Shown: positions 44,069 through 56,059 of the stretch, piece by piece
Layout of the letters: every line of letters starts with the position of its first letter
Position numbering within the stretch: position 1 is the stretch's first letter
Source: Owenia fusiformis
Taxonomy: Eukaryota > Annelida > Polychaeta > Sabellida > Oweniidae
Direction of reading: 5' to 3'
NCBI GenBank assembly: GCA_903813345.2
Contig: CAIIXF020000001.1
Span: forward strand, 13,103,915-13,163,914
DNA length: 60,000 nucleotides
The notes under the pieces: model-generated
What the model saw: the letters and a program-made list of their open reading frames with translations, nothing else
What the model was told of the DNA's origin: nothing
The model's database searches: none
Position numbers and translations under genes: made by a program

Positions 44069-45047
44069 CAGGGCGTATCAAAAAAATGCAACAAGTAATT
44101 ATCTCGTAAAATTCCAAGACTACTGATGACTACATGAATTTCATTTGATGTACCATAAAGCCACGTCTCTCCTCTTTGCAATGATATGTCATTCATTCAC
44201 ATGTGGTAATGGTTGGGTGAGAAATCCTTCCATTTGCACAGTGGGTCAAAATCGACTCTGGGCCAAGTTTTAGATATTGCAAAAATCAGTGCAAGGGCTA
44301 ATTGCCAATGGAAGTTCCTCTGACTTCAATTGTTGTGACTTTTTCTTTTGGAGCTATCTCAGGAGCATCTGTGCTCACAATTCCTCCACCAGATATTGCA
44401 AAACCTCGAGAAAGAATTGCCCATGGGCTGCTTTTCTCTGCTTTAACCCACGGATGACTCCATGCATGACATGGAGAGATTAGGGCTTCTTTATGTACAA
44501 AGAAGTGGTGGCAATTTTGTATAGGATGTATTCTTGCAAGAGTATGAGTATGAATACTTTACTGTCTATGCCACACCTGTCACACCTTCTTCCATTGGGC
44601 CCTATGCCCCTTGTACTGACTTTTGCAATGTTTAAAACTTGGGTCCGAGCTGAAATTTGACCCACTTTACAAAATTAATGGTTATTCGGCCAGCCATGAC
44701 TCTCTGTGGATGAATGATATTCCATTGCAAAGAGGAGTAATTTGGCTTTTTGGTACATTGAATGAAAAGGATGCAGTCAGCATTGGTTTCATGTTTTCTT
44801 CCAATTTTGCATCGGGCTCCGTACACTGACTTTTGCGATGTTTATAACTTGGTCAAGAGCTAATTTTGGCCTACTTGGCAAATGGAATGATTACTCGCCC
44901 AACCATGACCAAATATCAATGAATGATATATCAATGTAAAGAGGAGACACATGGCTTTATGGTGCATTGAATGAAATCAATGCTGTTATCACTGGTTTTG
45001 TGCTTTTCCGAGATAACAATCTGTTGCGTTTTTTTTGACACGCACTG
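44069..45047. mobile_element. Tc1/mariner-type foldback element
   Basis: Flanked by TA (44067-44068 and 45048-45049). TIRs of about 40 bp: left CAGGGCGTATCAAAAAAATG onward to ATTATCTCG, right its inverse, CGAGATAAC..CTGTTGCG, T-run, GACACGCACTG. The TIRs extend into longer subterminal inverted repeats: GTACCATAAAGCCACGTCTC..TCATTCATT on the left against AATGAATGATAT..GAGGAGACACATGGC on the right. The right half carries that module twice. A transposase relic sits in the middle. The element ends 38 bp past the stop of the minus-strand gene at 45085. Confidence 0.85.
44277..44483 (+). pseudogene. Mariner/IS630-type transposase relic
   Basis: A 68-codon open stretch containing SSDFNCCDFFFWSYLRS. 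This matches the SPDLNPxDYFFWGYLKS block that precedes the last catalytic acid in Tc1/mariner (DDE) transposases, followed by residues resembling the downstream helix. The first catalytic Asp and the DNA-binding domain are absent, so this is a non-functional fragment left inside the foldback element. The match is from memory of the family consensus. Confidence 0.6.
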
Positions 45048-45084
45048 TATTATCAAGAATTATAAAGCATACCGATTTTCTGCC

Positions 45085-48000
45085 TCAACTTCGTCGTTTT
45101 TCTTTTCCTTTGCACATTTTCCTCAGAGCAGGGCGTCCTTTTAGAAAAGGTTTTCTGAACTTCACCTAAATTATATGCAAAAATGATTGATTTGAAATTA
45201 ATTTAAAGTTGATTTTGAAAACTAACACATAGTTTAAATATATTTTTCATAATAGACTGAATCCTAGACGAAGTTTGTTCTATGCATTCGTTTATCGACT
45301 CATGTTATATTTGAACTAATTTTTTGTACTCATCACGTGGTAAAATTCAAATTGAAAGGGAACATTTTTACCTTTATCTATACTGTTACTTGTTTTGCTT
45401 TGTCCCACTCTCCCACGAGATTGTTTTTTTCTTTTAGCAGATTTGTCTGGAAGCATGGATATAAGCCTGATAAATTATTAAATAGTTAAATAATACACAA
45501 TACAAAACAAACCTTTCACGTGGAAATTTGATTAACACAATGTTTAGGAAAATAACTATAAGCCCATAAGGACATACCCTACGTGATATTAGGCTACAAT
45601 CACGTGTCACAATTACCCATTTGAAACAATAAGTGCCTATGTTCGAATAAGCATTTCTTCATTAATAAATCGAATATGCATGGTGTTTCATATATATGCA
45701 CCCCATTAAAACTCATACATGTATCATCGCCAACCTGTCATGATTTGACTATCAAAGGGGAATAAATCTTTCGAAATATTTTATTTTAACATAGCGAATG
45801 TAAAATAACTATGAATTAATCTTTCCTAAAAAGTTGCAGTGTGATACGAGGCTACAATCACGTGTCTAAAAGAATGTTATGACTGACAATCTTTTTAATA
45901 CATGAAGTATTGATTTAATATACCTGTCCCTTGTGTGCCTCCCTTCCTTTTAGCAGCTGTCTTTTTACCCACCACAATCTAGAATGATAATTCGAGGTCA
46001 AAATCAGATGACTATGAATGAGTTACAACAATCATTACATCATGTAACCTGTTAATGTAACGATATAATTATAAGATAAAATAGTTTTGTTTTATTGCAG
46101 AAATAGTTTAAACTATGCATTTCCATTTTCTTTCACCCTTCCCTTTGGCATTTGTGCTTATATATCCATATAACCAAGATATCTAATCCTTTATGTTTAA
46201 ATTAGAGTATTCTTATACAGGCATGCTAGTTATTTCGCAATTGCCAGACATTACTAATCTGTCGGCAAGCAGAATAATCATTAGTATAATTATATTTACA
46301 ATACAATGGTATACAGATGAAGAAATGAGAGGCTTGGGATACAGGGTATATCTTGATGAGAGGAATACAATATATCTGCCCAATTGATCTAGGGTCGATT
46401 TATCTTGTGCGTTATTTACCTTTAGTACTACGGAATACAGGATATACATATGTACTTGTATGTATACATTTACCCAGCACACAAGTGCTCCTTTCTAATC
46501 ACACCACTCACCGTTGGTTGTTCTTGTTCTATTTCTAACATTCTGACGACTTCGCTTGGAATGGCTGACTCTATTGTGGGTTGCTCCTCATGTGACAATT
46601 TGGGCAATCCGGCAAACATCCACTGTGTTTTGAATTTTAGCAGATACTGATTGATGAGTGCATCGGATGACAGAAAAGCTCGTATACGCTTAATATACTT
46701 TTGCCACCAGATATATTGACTGGCGTCCCTCTGGTCACTGTACAATGGTCGTAAGAATCGTTGGTTTCGTTCTATCCCATCGATATTCAATTTTTCAAAA
46801 TTCGGTGTCTGCAAAACTGGCTCCCCTTTCGGAAGCGTTTTTAAAATGGAAGGAGCCTCAACCCACGGTTGCGTATGGAGCCCCTTATACAGTAACTTCA
46901 CGCCGTTTGAGGTCTTAATAAATTTGAAATGCAAAGGTTTTGTGTGGTGCTTTATCTCATTAAGATGTGGTTCTATCCACTTACGGAAATTGTAGACAAC
47001 ATTTATTCTTTGTCCGTTTTTCAGCAGATAAAGAAGATCATCCATTGTCTCTGCCTCTTGTTGTCTGAGACTATCAGCAATCTTGTGGAAATAGGAATCG
47101 ATGTCCTCATGCGTGTGTCCCACTATCAAAAATGATAGTTCAATCTACAAATAAACCATGCGTTCACTGTTAAAAACGTAACTTATGTAATGGACGGGGA
47201 AATGCATGGGCAAATGTTAGTTGTTCCAAACGTATTTGAGTTGAGATATTTTAAGGAGTAGAAATATTAATATTAGCATGACGATTGTGTATTTTTCAAA
47301 CAATGATAATGAAAAAGAATTGCATCTTAAAGGAGTCGGAGATTGCAATTCTTTTTTCAACGAGTCTCTATGTGCGGTAACTCAATAAATGCAGATACAG
47401 AACATACATTTCTGAAGAATAACTACAAGCATACTCTGGATTGTGACATCATTTTTGTACGATTTCTCAAATGCATAGTTTAACTGCTTATCGTCGGGGG
47501 AAATATACACATATTCTAGTCATCGATGGTATCCATTGGTTCGATTTTGAGTTAATTACCTCTTTAAAAACGCCATTCCTAATAAGGAGTTCACAGAATC
47601 CAAGCATGAATCGATTTTTGTTCTCCCTCCAACAGTTATCGGCTTGTAGATAAAGGGTGGGGGGCAATTTGTTACCCTAAAAATCAACAATTAATGTACA
47701 AGTATTTGTACAAACACTACTATTTAAAACTGTCATGTAATTTACATTTATAGTCTAGGTTCTAACCCCTGTGATGCCCCACTGCCACTAGACATTGGGT
47801 TGATAAAAAAGAAAAAAGGCTACGGTCTTCAAGCAAGACTAGATTAAAGAAAACATGTTTTTTTATGAATTGGTTATGAAAATCTTCAGCCTGTAGACAA
47901 TTATACTATAGTATATATGATCACATACCATTTTTGCAGCGATTGTTTGCAACACGAGGAGAATAACGTTGATTGATAGGTTGGAATCATGCGGGTATTC

Positions 48001-51000
48001 ACAGGTGTCAATAAATGTCCTAAACAACCTATGGCCATGAGATATCACACCAGTGATATGCGTCTTTAGCAGGTCTCCCTGTCCAACGGATTTAGCTTTA
48101 GAGCCTATAAGATGTGGGAGTGACGTTTTGCCTGAAGAAATATAAATAAATCATGCGAATGCGAAGTTCAGAGAGATATCTCAATTGGAATCTGTCATTT
48201 TTTATTATGACTCATTTTCATTTATGTGTATCGGACGATAACAATATACCTTTATGTTTGGTAATAAGCGTCGATAAAGCAAAACAGTATAGAGTATAAT
48301 GCCCAGCTAATGCCTATGTCACATTTGCTCCCATTCATTGGCCGGCGCCCGGCCGATTGTCGTTTTTTGGTCAGAACTGATTTCAACTTGCCTTAGATTG
48401 AACAAACATTTTTGTAAAGCATGAACAAGTTCTCATGAGCCTACACATGACCTCAAATTGAGATGTGACCTTCAATTTTGAACAAAATATTCAATTGGCA
48501 ATGTTCCGGCCGAATCGGAGCAAAGGTTACTCAAAGTTAGGCACGATATATACTATTTTTAATTTTTAACAATCTTTATAGCTTTCCGATTAGAATTCCG
48601 TTACGCGTTACTTCCATCGGATATGATTTATATGTTAAGTTGTGATTTTTAAGAAAAAATCGTGTACATCAAAATACGTATGGAACTGTTACATGTAAAT
48701 AATAAAAACTCTAAATTAATTTACCTTGATCCATGCCGTCAAAAATAATAGAGAGGTACTGTGTCGGTTCATTCCTCGATTGTTCCCGTTTATTATAATA
48801 ATATTGCCTCTCCATCCTGTAAAATAAAATATAAATTGATAAATCCCCATTTTATATATTCGAAAATCATATTCAATATCATATTAATTATATCTAATCG
48901 TATCAAATTGTATTAAATCGTTTTAAAAACGTAAATTAAAGCGTGGAGCGGAGATCGTGTCCATGTATTAAGAAACTTAAGAATATGCGTTTTCAATACC
49001 TGGGTTTGATCTTTGTAAATGTGTCTGTGCTCGTTACAATGAGATAACAAAGATCGATAAGTTGTTTAGTAAAATAATAAAATATGATATTTAATTGCAA
49101 TCAACGAAACTCAGTGTTAGTTTGTTATTAAAACAACGGGCTGGTTGTTGAGAGTGGGTGCGTGGTTTTCGAATAATTAGATACATGAAACCATATAGTC
49201 CTATGTACACAATGTACAGTAATGCCTGGGTAACATGTGCCCAGATTCATCGCCCGTCGCACGGCCGATTGAGTATTCTGTCCAAAATTGTATAGTTTTG
49301 ACCAATATACTCATTCGGCCGCGCCCGGGCCGATGAATCGGAGCAAATGTCACCAAGGCTAAGTCAGGTAATCAGACATTATACATATGATTTTTTGAAT
49401 GTATTAGGTACGTATGAAGTCCTTTACTCCAATGTAAATTCATTCTGATAACATAATAGCATCTTTCTGTTTCACCTCTCAGGGCTGAGGAGAAATGAGA
49501 TTTCATGGTTTACCATGGTGATGTAAATTTGATAATCAGAGATTGTTATGTGTAATGCGAAACGCATGCGGTTAAACCAGTGCATTCAATCCTTTAATCA
49601 TATACAATACATTGATGGATCAAGATGCACGAAACATGTTTGTTCTTCAAATTCAAATAAAGATATATAGTCCAGGAGTAAACGGATGAAAAACCTAAGA
49701 AATTTAGCTGGCCATAAATATTGTTTCAATGACAGAATAGATTATCTAAATGTTTCCGTTTGAAATTCTATATCTCTGTTCATATGAGTATACTAGTAGA
49801 TAGAATATCTATATCAGCTACTTGAATGTGAAAGCAACTTTTAATACTTGTAGTTAAAATGCAGAGTTTTTACATTTCAATTAGAGCATAGGCGTGGGGG
49901 GGGGGGGGGGGGTTGCAATTGGTGATCGCCCCATTACCATGAGAAGAAAAGAGCTTTGAAATGATTTTTATTTGACGCTTCTAGCTCAATTTATTATAAA
50001 GGAAGTTGCATAAATTTTCGTGAAATTCAAGATAAATCTTAATTGTTGGCTTTTTATGCCACAATCGCATCCCCTGACTGAAAATGGATTTTTTGGCGAT
50101 CGCACAAGCCCCCCCCCCCCCCAATTTAATTGTGGAAAATGTCAAACATTTTTTTCCATGATTACTTGTCAAGCGTAGGTTCTATGCGGAGGATGAGTAA
50201 GGACCCCGATTAGCAATATACTCATCTAATAATATAACCACATTTAAGGCAAACATTGCTTCTAAAATATGTGAACGAAATACGCCGATGATGAATAAAA
50301 TACTATAATGCTCGGTATGCCTATCTACAAAATTGACGAAAAGTAAAAATATAAAATAAATATATAAATGGCACACGCTTCTAAGGATGAGTAAAATGTC
50401 CCTATATTACGCAAGCGAAATCAGTTAATATTAATATAATACAAGTGACAATAAATAAATTAATTAATTGGTCATCATTATCTACTGAATCAAAGGATAT
50501 AGAAATTACTCTGTGCTTGGAGAGATGCAATCGGTTACCTGACCAACTCTGAATTCGAATGAATGGGTATTAAAATTGACCAAATCGAAACCAATTCAAG
50601 ACAACGCAACTTTTGCGCATGCACTACTATAATATGTTATTCAAATGGGAATTGACCTCCAGTTGACATTTCAATATTTGTGTTAATTTCGTGAAGTCCT
50701 ACCAAAATCAAAGACATAACGAAATGTCCTAGGAAAGCGTACTTGTTACTCGATATAGATAAAGGACCAGGCTTACTGTTATCACCTTTGACGAGAAGAA
50801 TTTTCTTCAGAGGTTTATTGACGAATTGCATCTTGCAGCTGTTGTGATTAGAAATAGTCTAAAAAGTGTACGTGCGATGATAGCTCGAGTTTTTTGCCGA
50901 AACCTAATTAACCTAGCTATCATAAAATGAATTGTCTGTAAAATGCAATTTTCGAATAACAAATTGAACTAAGGAACAAAGTTACCAGCAATTTCGCTCG

Positions 51001-54000
51001 GGGACTTATTTACCCTAACGATCAGCAATCATTTATTCCAATGACTTAAAAGTGTAAATACTTACATTTGCCTATTGTTATGCTCGTTGAGTGCCTTTTT
51101 GATAAGTCTTCTTCGTTCTGGGTTCAGAGTTCTCTCAAGGCGTCTGTTTAGACTCACACATTTATCACATTTAGTGAAACAGTTTGTCTGAAATATAAAC
51201 ACGATTTTACTTGATATATATTAATCAACATACAAATTCCTGACAACGAACTTCACAAAGGATTTCAATGAGCCACTTTACTAAACAACTTTAACCAGCC
51301 TAGGAAATCTTTCTATATATCTAAATTAACGAGATTTTTTCAGCGCATTTTTTAAATTTATGGATCCGTCACTAAAATTGTATGCTCTTTGAGATGCTGT
51401 AATCAATAGTAACACAAGTTACCAAACTCCAGAAAGAAACTGATTTTACAGTATGGTTCACAGCTAAATGATCTCACCCTGTTGTAAACTTAAGGTTCAC
51501 ATGTAAAGCTAAAGATTAATTACTAAGCTTATTGAAAGCTTATTCTGTGCTATATTATATAAATCACGGGTGACTTTTTACATTTCTAATGATTTTGCCA
51601 TACTGCTATATTATACTGAGAAGGCCTATCTCACCATGGTAAAAAGGCCAAATATCAAATGTAAAATAAATAGCGGTCATATTTCAGTACCCTTTCATTT
51701 GTGTTTTGAGAAAGTGAACCATGATTTTGAAAATGATATGAATAACATTGCTAAATGTAACGCATTTTGACTAGTTTTTATTACTAGTTGCTGAAAATCG
51801 CAAGAAGAAAGCTGCCATTTTAAAATCGACCTTTTATATCTTTAGACCTTCAGTGTGATAAAAAAGCTATTGAAATTAAAAAACATTATAGCAAATTATA
51901 GAGAATTTCTAGCACTTGTGATAGAATGGATTGCCTAGCTTCCCCTTCGTGAATATGCCTGTTTAGGCTAACAGAAGTATGTCGCGAATAAATTACTCAG
52001 TTTTATTTGCACCCCGGGTGTTGCACTAATAATATGATATTTTGATGTACCATAAATAATTTTAGCCGCGCATATCTGGTTAGTATTACAATACCAAATT
52101 ATGTAACATGTGAATTTGGAGTTTCAGTAAGTTTAAATATTACATTTAGATGGATTATTCACTTGCAAAACTTTCAAAATCATAAGTATTCAGATTGAAA
52201 TAACTTTACAACTTAGTAGAGAATGTGGTAAAGAATTAATTAATTATTACAAACCCCTTTATAATAAGGATAACATGACCTAATTCTTGTTTGGGCAAGG
52301 TAAAACTTTATTTTGTCTAAAAATTGTTTACAAGTAAACAAAGCTAGTTCCTACTCCCTACATGTACGTACACTACAATTAGTTCTACTTGACACAGAGC
52401 CAAGCCAAAGTTCAAGGGTGAACTTGAATTACCTTGTATACAGATACACGCGTGTGTGTCATTAACATTTAATAGAGTACTATATAATAGAATAAGCACA
52501 GTTGAGTACCATAAGGTAATGATTATTTGATAGTCTAAATCAAATAAGCTGCAAAGGGAGTGGGATTGGCTGGTATTTTAATGTAAATATATTTTCTACT
52601 TTTTATGACGTAACATTTATCAATTATCGCAAAAAAATTATGATATGATGTAACTTCGAATTGAAAAAGATCTAAGGCAATCTAAGGATAATTTTGGCTT
52701 AAAGGTACGGAAAGCTGCGAAAAGTTACGTATCGATATTAAAAGTTGAATAATAAATGCATAACGATCATGAACCTAGTATCAAATATATCAAAGTTTGG
52801 TCCTGCAGTTATAATCTTGAAATGTGGTGGATCTTAAAAATCTATTTAATAGTGGGACTGATTTAAGTGGCAAAAGGGCAATTCAAAAGTGTTAATTGGG
52901 TCCGTTATCCCTCCCCCTCTCAGAGAATCATACCTTGAACGAAGGTTGGATGTTTTGCACTCGGTCCCAGTTAAAGTTAAGGTCTACACCTTTCATTTTT
53001 GTACAAAAGGTCATTAAGGTAAGAATAAGTAGAATATTCAGTGGTATACATTTCAAATTTGCAAAAAAATCCATATTTTCCACACCAACCTAAAAGTTCG
53101 CAATGTAATTGCAAGGTGGGCTTTTTAATAATGGAATTAATGTTGCACATAATTATAATTGAATGAATTTCTTTTTGTTAATTTGTAACATAAATCTTAC
53201 GCTTACCTTTTTAATCTTAAGATGGGGAAACATGTCAGCCCACATACGCATGAAACTTGTCTTGCTGAAAAAGTTTCGAAACTTTTCTACTCTTTCGCTT
53301 TTGTATCGAAGGTACAGTCCCTCTTTCCTCGTCTTGTAGGGAAGCATAACATCTTCTGAATCGGGCATTCGGTCAGCATGATAAGTCGCATATTCTTCTA
53401 ACCAAAACTTAGCATCGTCGTAGAGTGATGTTTTACTTCTGCGCCTTTGATAACCCGTTGACAAGACTCCGTTTTCATAATCTTTCACTGATTTATAATA
53501 GAAACCTTTGCTTATATAAAAAAGTTGGCAAAATGCCTTTGAACATATTCCCAATCCATTTTCAATCATTAAAAAATATTTTCCATTATACTGTTTTGCG
53601 TCTCTTAATTTCTGTATCAACCATTCGTGTCTAGATTCAAAATCCTTCGTCCATAAAATCTCCCTACATCTACGAGCCATGTCCATGTTTACATTTAAAT
53701 GACATTTGGAAATGCAGCATTTCTTCATATATTTAATCTGGAGTAATGATCCGTGTCTTAAGCTTTTTTCCAATATCCTTGAAACCGTTCTTTCACGTTT
53801 TGGGGCTATAAAATGAACAATATGTTATAAATTGACAAGATTAAAATGTGCAATTGTATAAAATGTTAAATGAGTAAATTTGAAATGGCATACTTTCGCT
53901 GTGACATTATTTTCTAAACATGCAATCTGAAGTCTAACATCACTCAAATCGATGCAGATAGAATAAGGGATGTCTCGTCTTGAAACAAGACAAGTGCATG

Positions 54001-55149
54001 ATCAAAAAGTAGTCTCCTGAAAATTTATGTGTATTTTTGTATTTTCTTATATGTACAAGCGTTGCTAAGGAGCATTTAAATATATATATATGTCGGAAAA
54101 TGTGTTTGCCGGAAAAACGTTATTTGAACGTCAGGTGGAAGGAAGTGGTCACTGGCCTTAAAAGTTATCCTTCCGTCATCTTTCCCAGGAAATAAATCAT
54201 TTCGAATACAAATGTTGTTGGATAGAGACTTAAATGACTGACTAAATCGCTGATAAACTTTTCAAATACAATTAGTCCCTATCTCACATTAGCTCCGATT
54301 CATCGGGCTGCGTCAGGCAGAATGAATAATTTGTTCAAATCAAATGCATTTCTGAACAAAATAGTCAATCGACCGGGCGCCTTTGTTAGATCAGAATATT
54401 ACTCACCTGTTGAGAAAGAAGTGATGTTGACTTTCGGGGTAACACTCCCTAAGTCTTCCGGAAGTAAATCTTTTAAGCTATCTATAGGAGATGTCTCGTC
54501 GTCATAATCGCTAAAGCTATCGTTCCATAAGTCACTTTTCATCTGATTTTTGAATGGCGCAATGGGAGTACTGGTTAATTGTTTGTTTTCGTTATGACGG
54601 ATTTTCGAAGGTGTTTTAACCGTATTTTCGTATTTGCCATCGTCGTCGCAAAAATCAAATACATCTAGTTTTGGACTATTGGCGCTTGTATCCATATCAT
54701 CTTGACAGATAAGTGAAGTACCAAGTGGCTGATCATTGTTTTCAAGAGATATTCCAAGAGGGTCGTCATTGTTGTCATCGTTCGCTATATCGAGGGATAT
54801 TCCCAGGGGATCCTCAGATGTTGTGTTTAAAAGGAAGCTTTTACCCTGAAAATCGAAATTGAATTTTGTTAAATTTTACTGGTTTCATATAAACCTCAAT
54901 TCCTAAAATGTCTTGACAAAGGAAAAAAAGAGCATGTATTATGTAAACCAGGTAGAAAACACAGTGCTAGCCATAAAACCATTAACGCCGGAATCGATGA
55001 TTATTATAATTTCTTTCTTTATTTTCATGTTAGAATTGGCATATCAATTCATTACTTACCGCATTGTTGTCAGCACCAGGTATTTTGATTGGGTAAATGT
55101 AGTCGGATATTAATAGAATGAGACAGACATATATGGTCCATCTATCCAT
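45085..55149 (-). CDS. VGHTHEDID-type (DUF7869-like) protein, 11 exons
   Basis: Minus-strand exons in order, phases agreeing: 55149-55060, 54845-54407, 53805-53207, 51187-51066, 48816-48725, 48131-47929, 47676-47560, 47144-46512, 45978-45924, 45446-45372, 45137-45085. They total 825 codons plus TGA. Residues 1-30 are hydrophobic and signal-peptide-like. Residues 31-176 are acidic with three (D/Q)PLG(I/T)SL repeats. CC-x3-C at 206-211 and C379-x3-C-x2-C386 look like zinc ligands. HADRMPDSEDVMLPYKTRKE, SIIFDGMDQ (D443), LQADNCWRENKN (D528) and VGHTHEDID (563-570) are the family hallmarks. D443, D528 and D568/D570 could form an RNase H-like acidic triad (my inference). The C-terminal 60 residues are very basic. 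Function unknown; such proteins are common in marine invertebrates and may be transposase-derived. The last three small exons and exon 1 are the least certain. Confidence 0.75.
46512..47144 (-). CDS. Largest core exon of the VGHTHEDID gene
   Basis: A 211-codon phase-0 exon between an acceptor (gtttatttgtag) at 47145-47146 and a GTGAGT donor at 46511. It begins IELSFLIVGHTHEDIDSYF, the family's best-conserved block, and continues with amphipathic helices (WIEPHLNEIKHHTKPLHFKF, YIWWQKYIKRI). If the donor is not used, the frame runs on to a stop at 46470-46472, giving a shorter protein without the basic tail. That is the simplest alternative end. Confidence 0.85.
48312..48542. mobile_element. 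Hairpin MITE, GCCTGGGTNACATTTGCTCC family, copy A
   Basis: Starts GCCTATGTCACATTTGCTCC, continues GGCCGGCGCCCGGCCGATTG, and ends with an inverted CCGGCCGAATCGGAGCAAAG..TTAGGC. It is longer and more decayed than copies B and D. It lies in an intron of the minus-strand gene. Confidence 0.65.
49224..49359. mobile_element. Hairpin MITE, same family, copy B
   Basis: 136 bp forming one imperfect hairpin: GCCTGGGTAACATGTGCCCA and GATTCATCG..CGGCCGATTGAGTATT against AATATACTCATTCGGCC, GGGCCGATGAATCGGAGCAA and CACCAAGGC. It lies in the intron between the exons at 51066 and 48816. Confidence 0.8.
49891..50125. mobile_element. Poly-G/poly-C-armed inverted repeat element
   Basis: The left arm (GGCGT, a run of about 18 G, GGTTGCAATTGGTGATCGCC) and right arm (GGCGATCGCACAAG, a run of about 15 C, AATTT) are inverted over roughly 40 bp, with about 150 bp between. 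It resembles in style the C-rich and CAGTGGCGGATCC elements elsewhere in the window. Non-coding. Confidence 0.6.
53207..53805 (-). CDS. N-terminal zinc-cluster exon of the VGHTHEDID gene
   Basis: A 599-nt exon entered in phase 1 after a ttttatag acceptor and left in phase 0 at AAAAAG|GTAAGC. It carries the CC-x3-C group, a Trp/Arg-rich helix (SRHEWLIQKLRDAKQYNG) and the strongly conserved block ATYHADRMPDSEDVMLPYKT. This continues to MWADMFPHLKIKK and joins directly to TNCFTKCDKC of the next exon. Nucleic-acid binding is a reasonable guess, not shown. Confidence 0.85.
54280..54390. mobile_element. Hairpin MITE, same family, copy C (degenerate)
   Basis: CTCACATTAGCTCCGATTCA, TCGGGCTGCG..GAATGAATAATTTGTTCAAA, and an inverted half AACAAAATAGTCAATCGACC, GGGCGCC. 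The right end is lost. It begins 16 bases beyond the 5' splice site that ends the exon at 54407, so it sits at the start of that intron. Confidence 0.6.
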
Positions 55150-56059
55150 GTTCCGTGTGTAGACTTCTGATTCGTTTTCGACTTTCTAAAGTGTCCAAAC
55201 TCTAATTATTCCATTGTATTTGTCCTTTGTAAATGTATTAGTGATCATATAACGTCAGTTAGCAGGTTAACAAAGATTCATTTGCGCATGTTGTTTGTTG
55301 AAACAAGTATTTCGTTTCTGGGTCACTCATTGGCTCTTTACCCCGAGGCTAAGGAATGTTATGGATTTCACGACTGGTACATGGCTTATCCAATGATACT
55401 TGTATAGTATTTTACAATCTAAAATACAGTAAAACCTGACTAATCTGAACGCCATTGGAACTAGCTAAAAGTGTTCGGATTAGACAGGTTTTCGCATCTC
55501 CAAGATCCTGGACTTTGAAGGCCCGATATGATTAAGAGTATGAGATATTTTTCCAAAAATGTTGAAACAAAAATAAATCTAAGCTTTTAAAATATTTGAG
55601 AAATCTGTGAACTATTTTTAAAAGTCTTCAAGTAAGACAGGTGCATCTTCACTTTTCAAGTTTCTATGACATGAAAGTAAATGGTAAGGCAGAGGGGAAA
55701 GCGTTCGGATTTGAAGGTACTCGGATTACCCAGGTTTTAGATTTAACAGGTTCTACTGTACTCCCTCTTTACTTTTGAGATACCCTTTTGAAATATCCTA
55801 TCATTTTATTGTTTCAGTTTACAATAACGTATTAACCAATTAAAAAGTAATTACGGTTATGTGTCATTTGCTGAAACCTTGAAGTTCTATGCTAAAATGA
55901 CAGATTTTAAAATCAAGGTCTCATTGATAAAACAAAGCTAGTGTGTGACATTTTTAAGGGCTGCATGATTGCAGGGGAATTTCTTAGTAACATGGAGTAT
56001 TACGTTTTTACACTCTGATATACGTACACGCACATGCAGACTATGCTTGTTATTCCATC
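55150..56059. promoter_or_regulatory. Divergent intergenic region (candidate bidirectional promoter)
   Basis: 910 bp between the ATG of the minus-strand gene (55147-55149) and the ATG of the plus-strand gene (56060). No TATA or CpG island stands out; the sequence is AT-rich. A 332-bp TIR element occupies its centre. Shared regulation is suggested by arrangement only. Confidence 0.4.
55427..55758. mobile_element. Tc1/mariner- or pogo-type MITE with TA duplication
   Basis: Flanked by TA at 55425-55426 and 55759-55760. The left end CAGTAAAACCTGACTAATCT matches the inverse of the right end (ACAGGTTCTACTG). Two internal TTCGGATT..AGG boxes occur (near 55473 and 55705). It is 332 bp without a transposase and shares its terminus with the element at 38597-38738. 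Confidence 0.78.

Noticed and set aside
50637-50831. 64-codon minus-strand ORF inside the VGHTHEDID gene
   Set aside because: It lies within an intron where flanking exons already join in phase; no splice sites of matching phase and no family motif.
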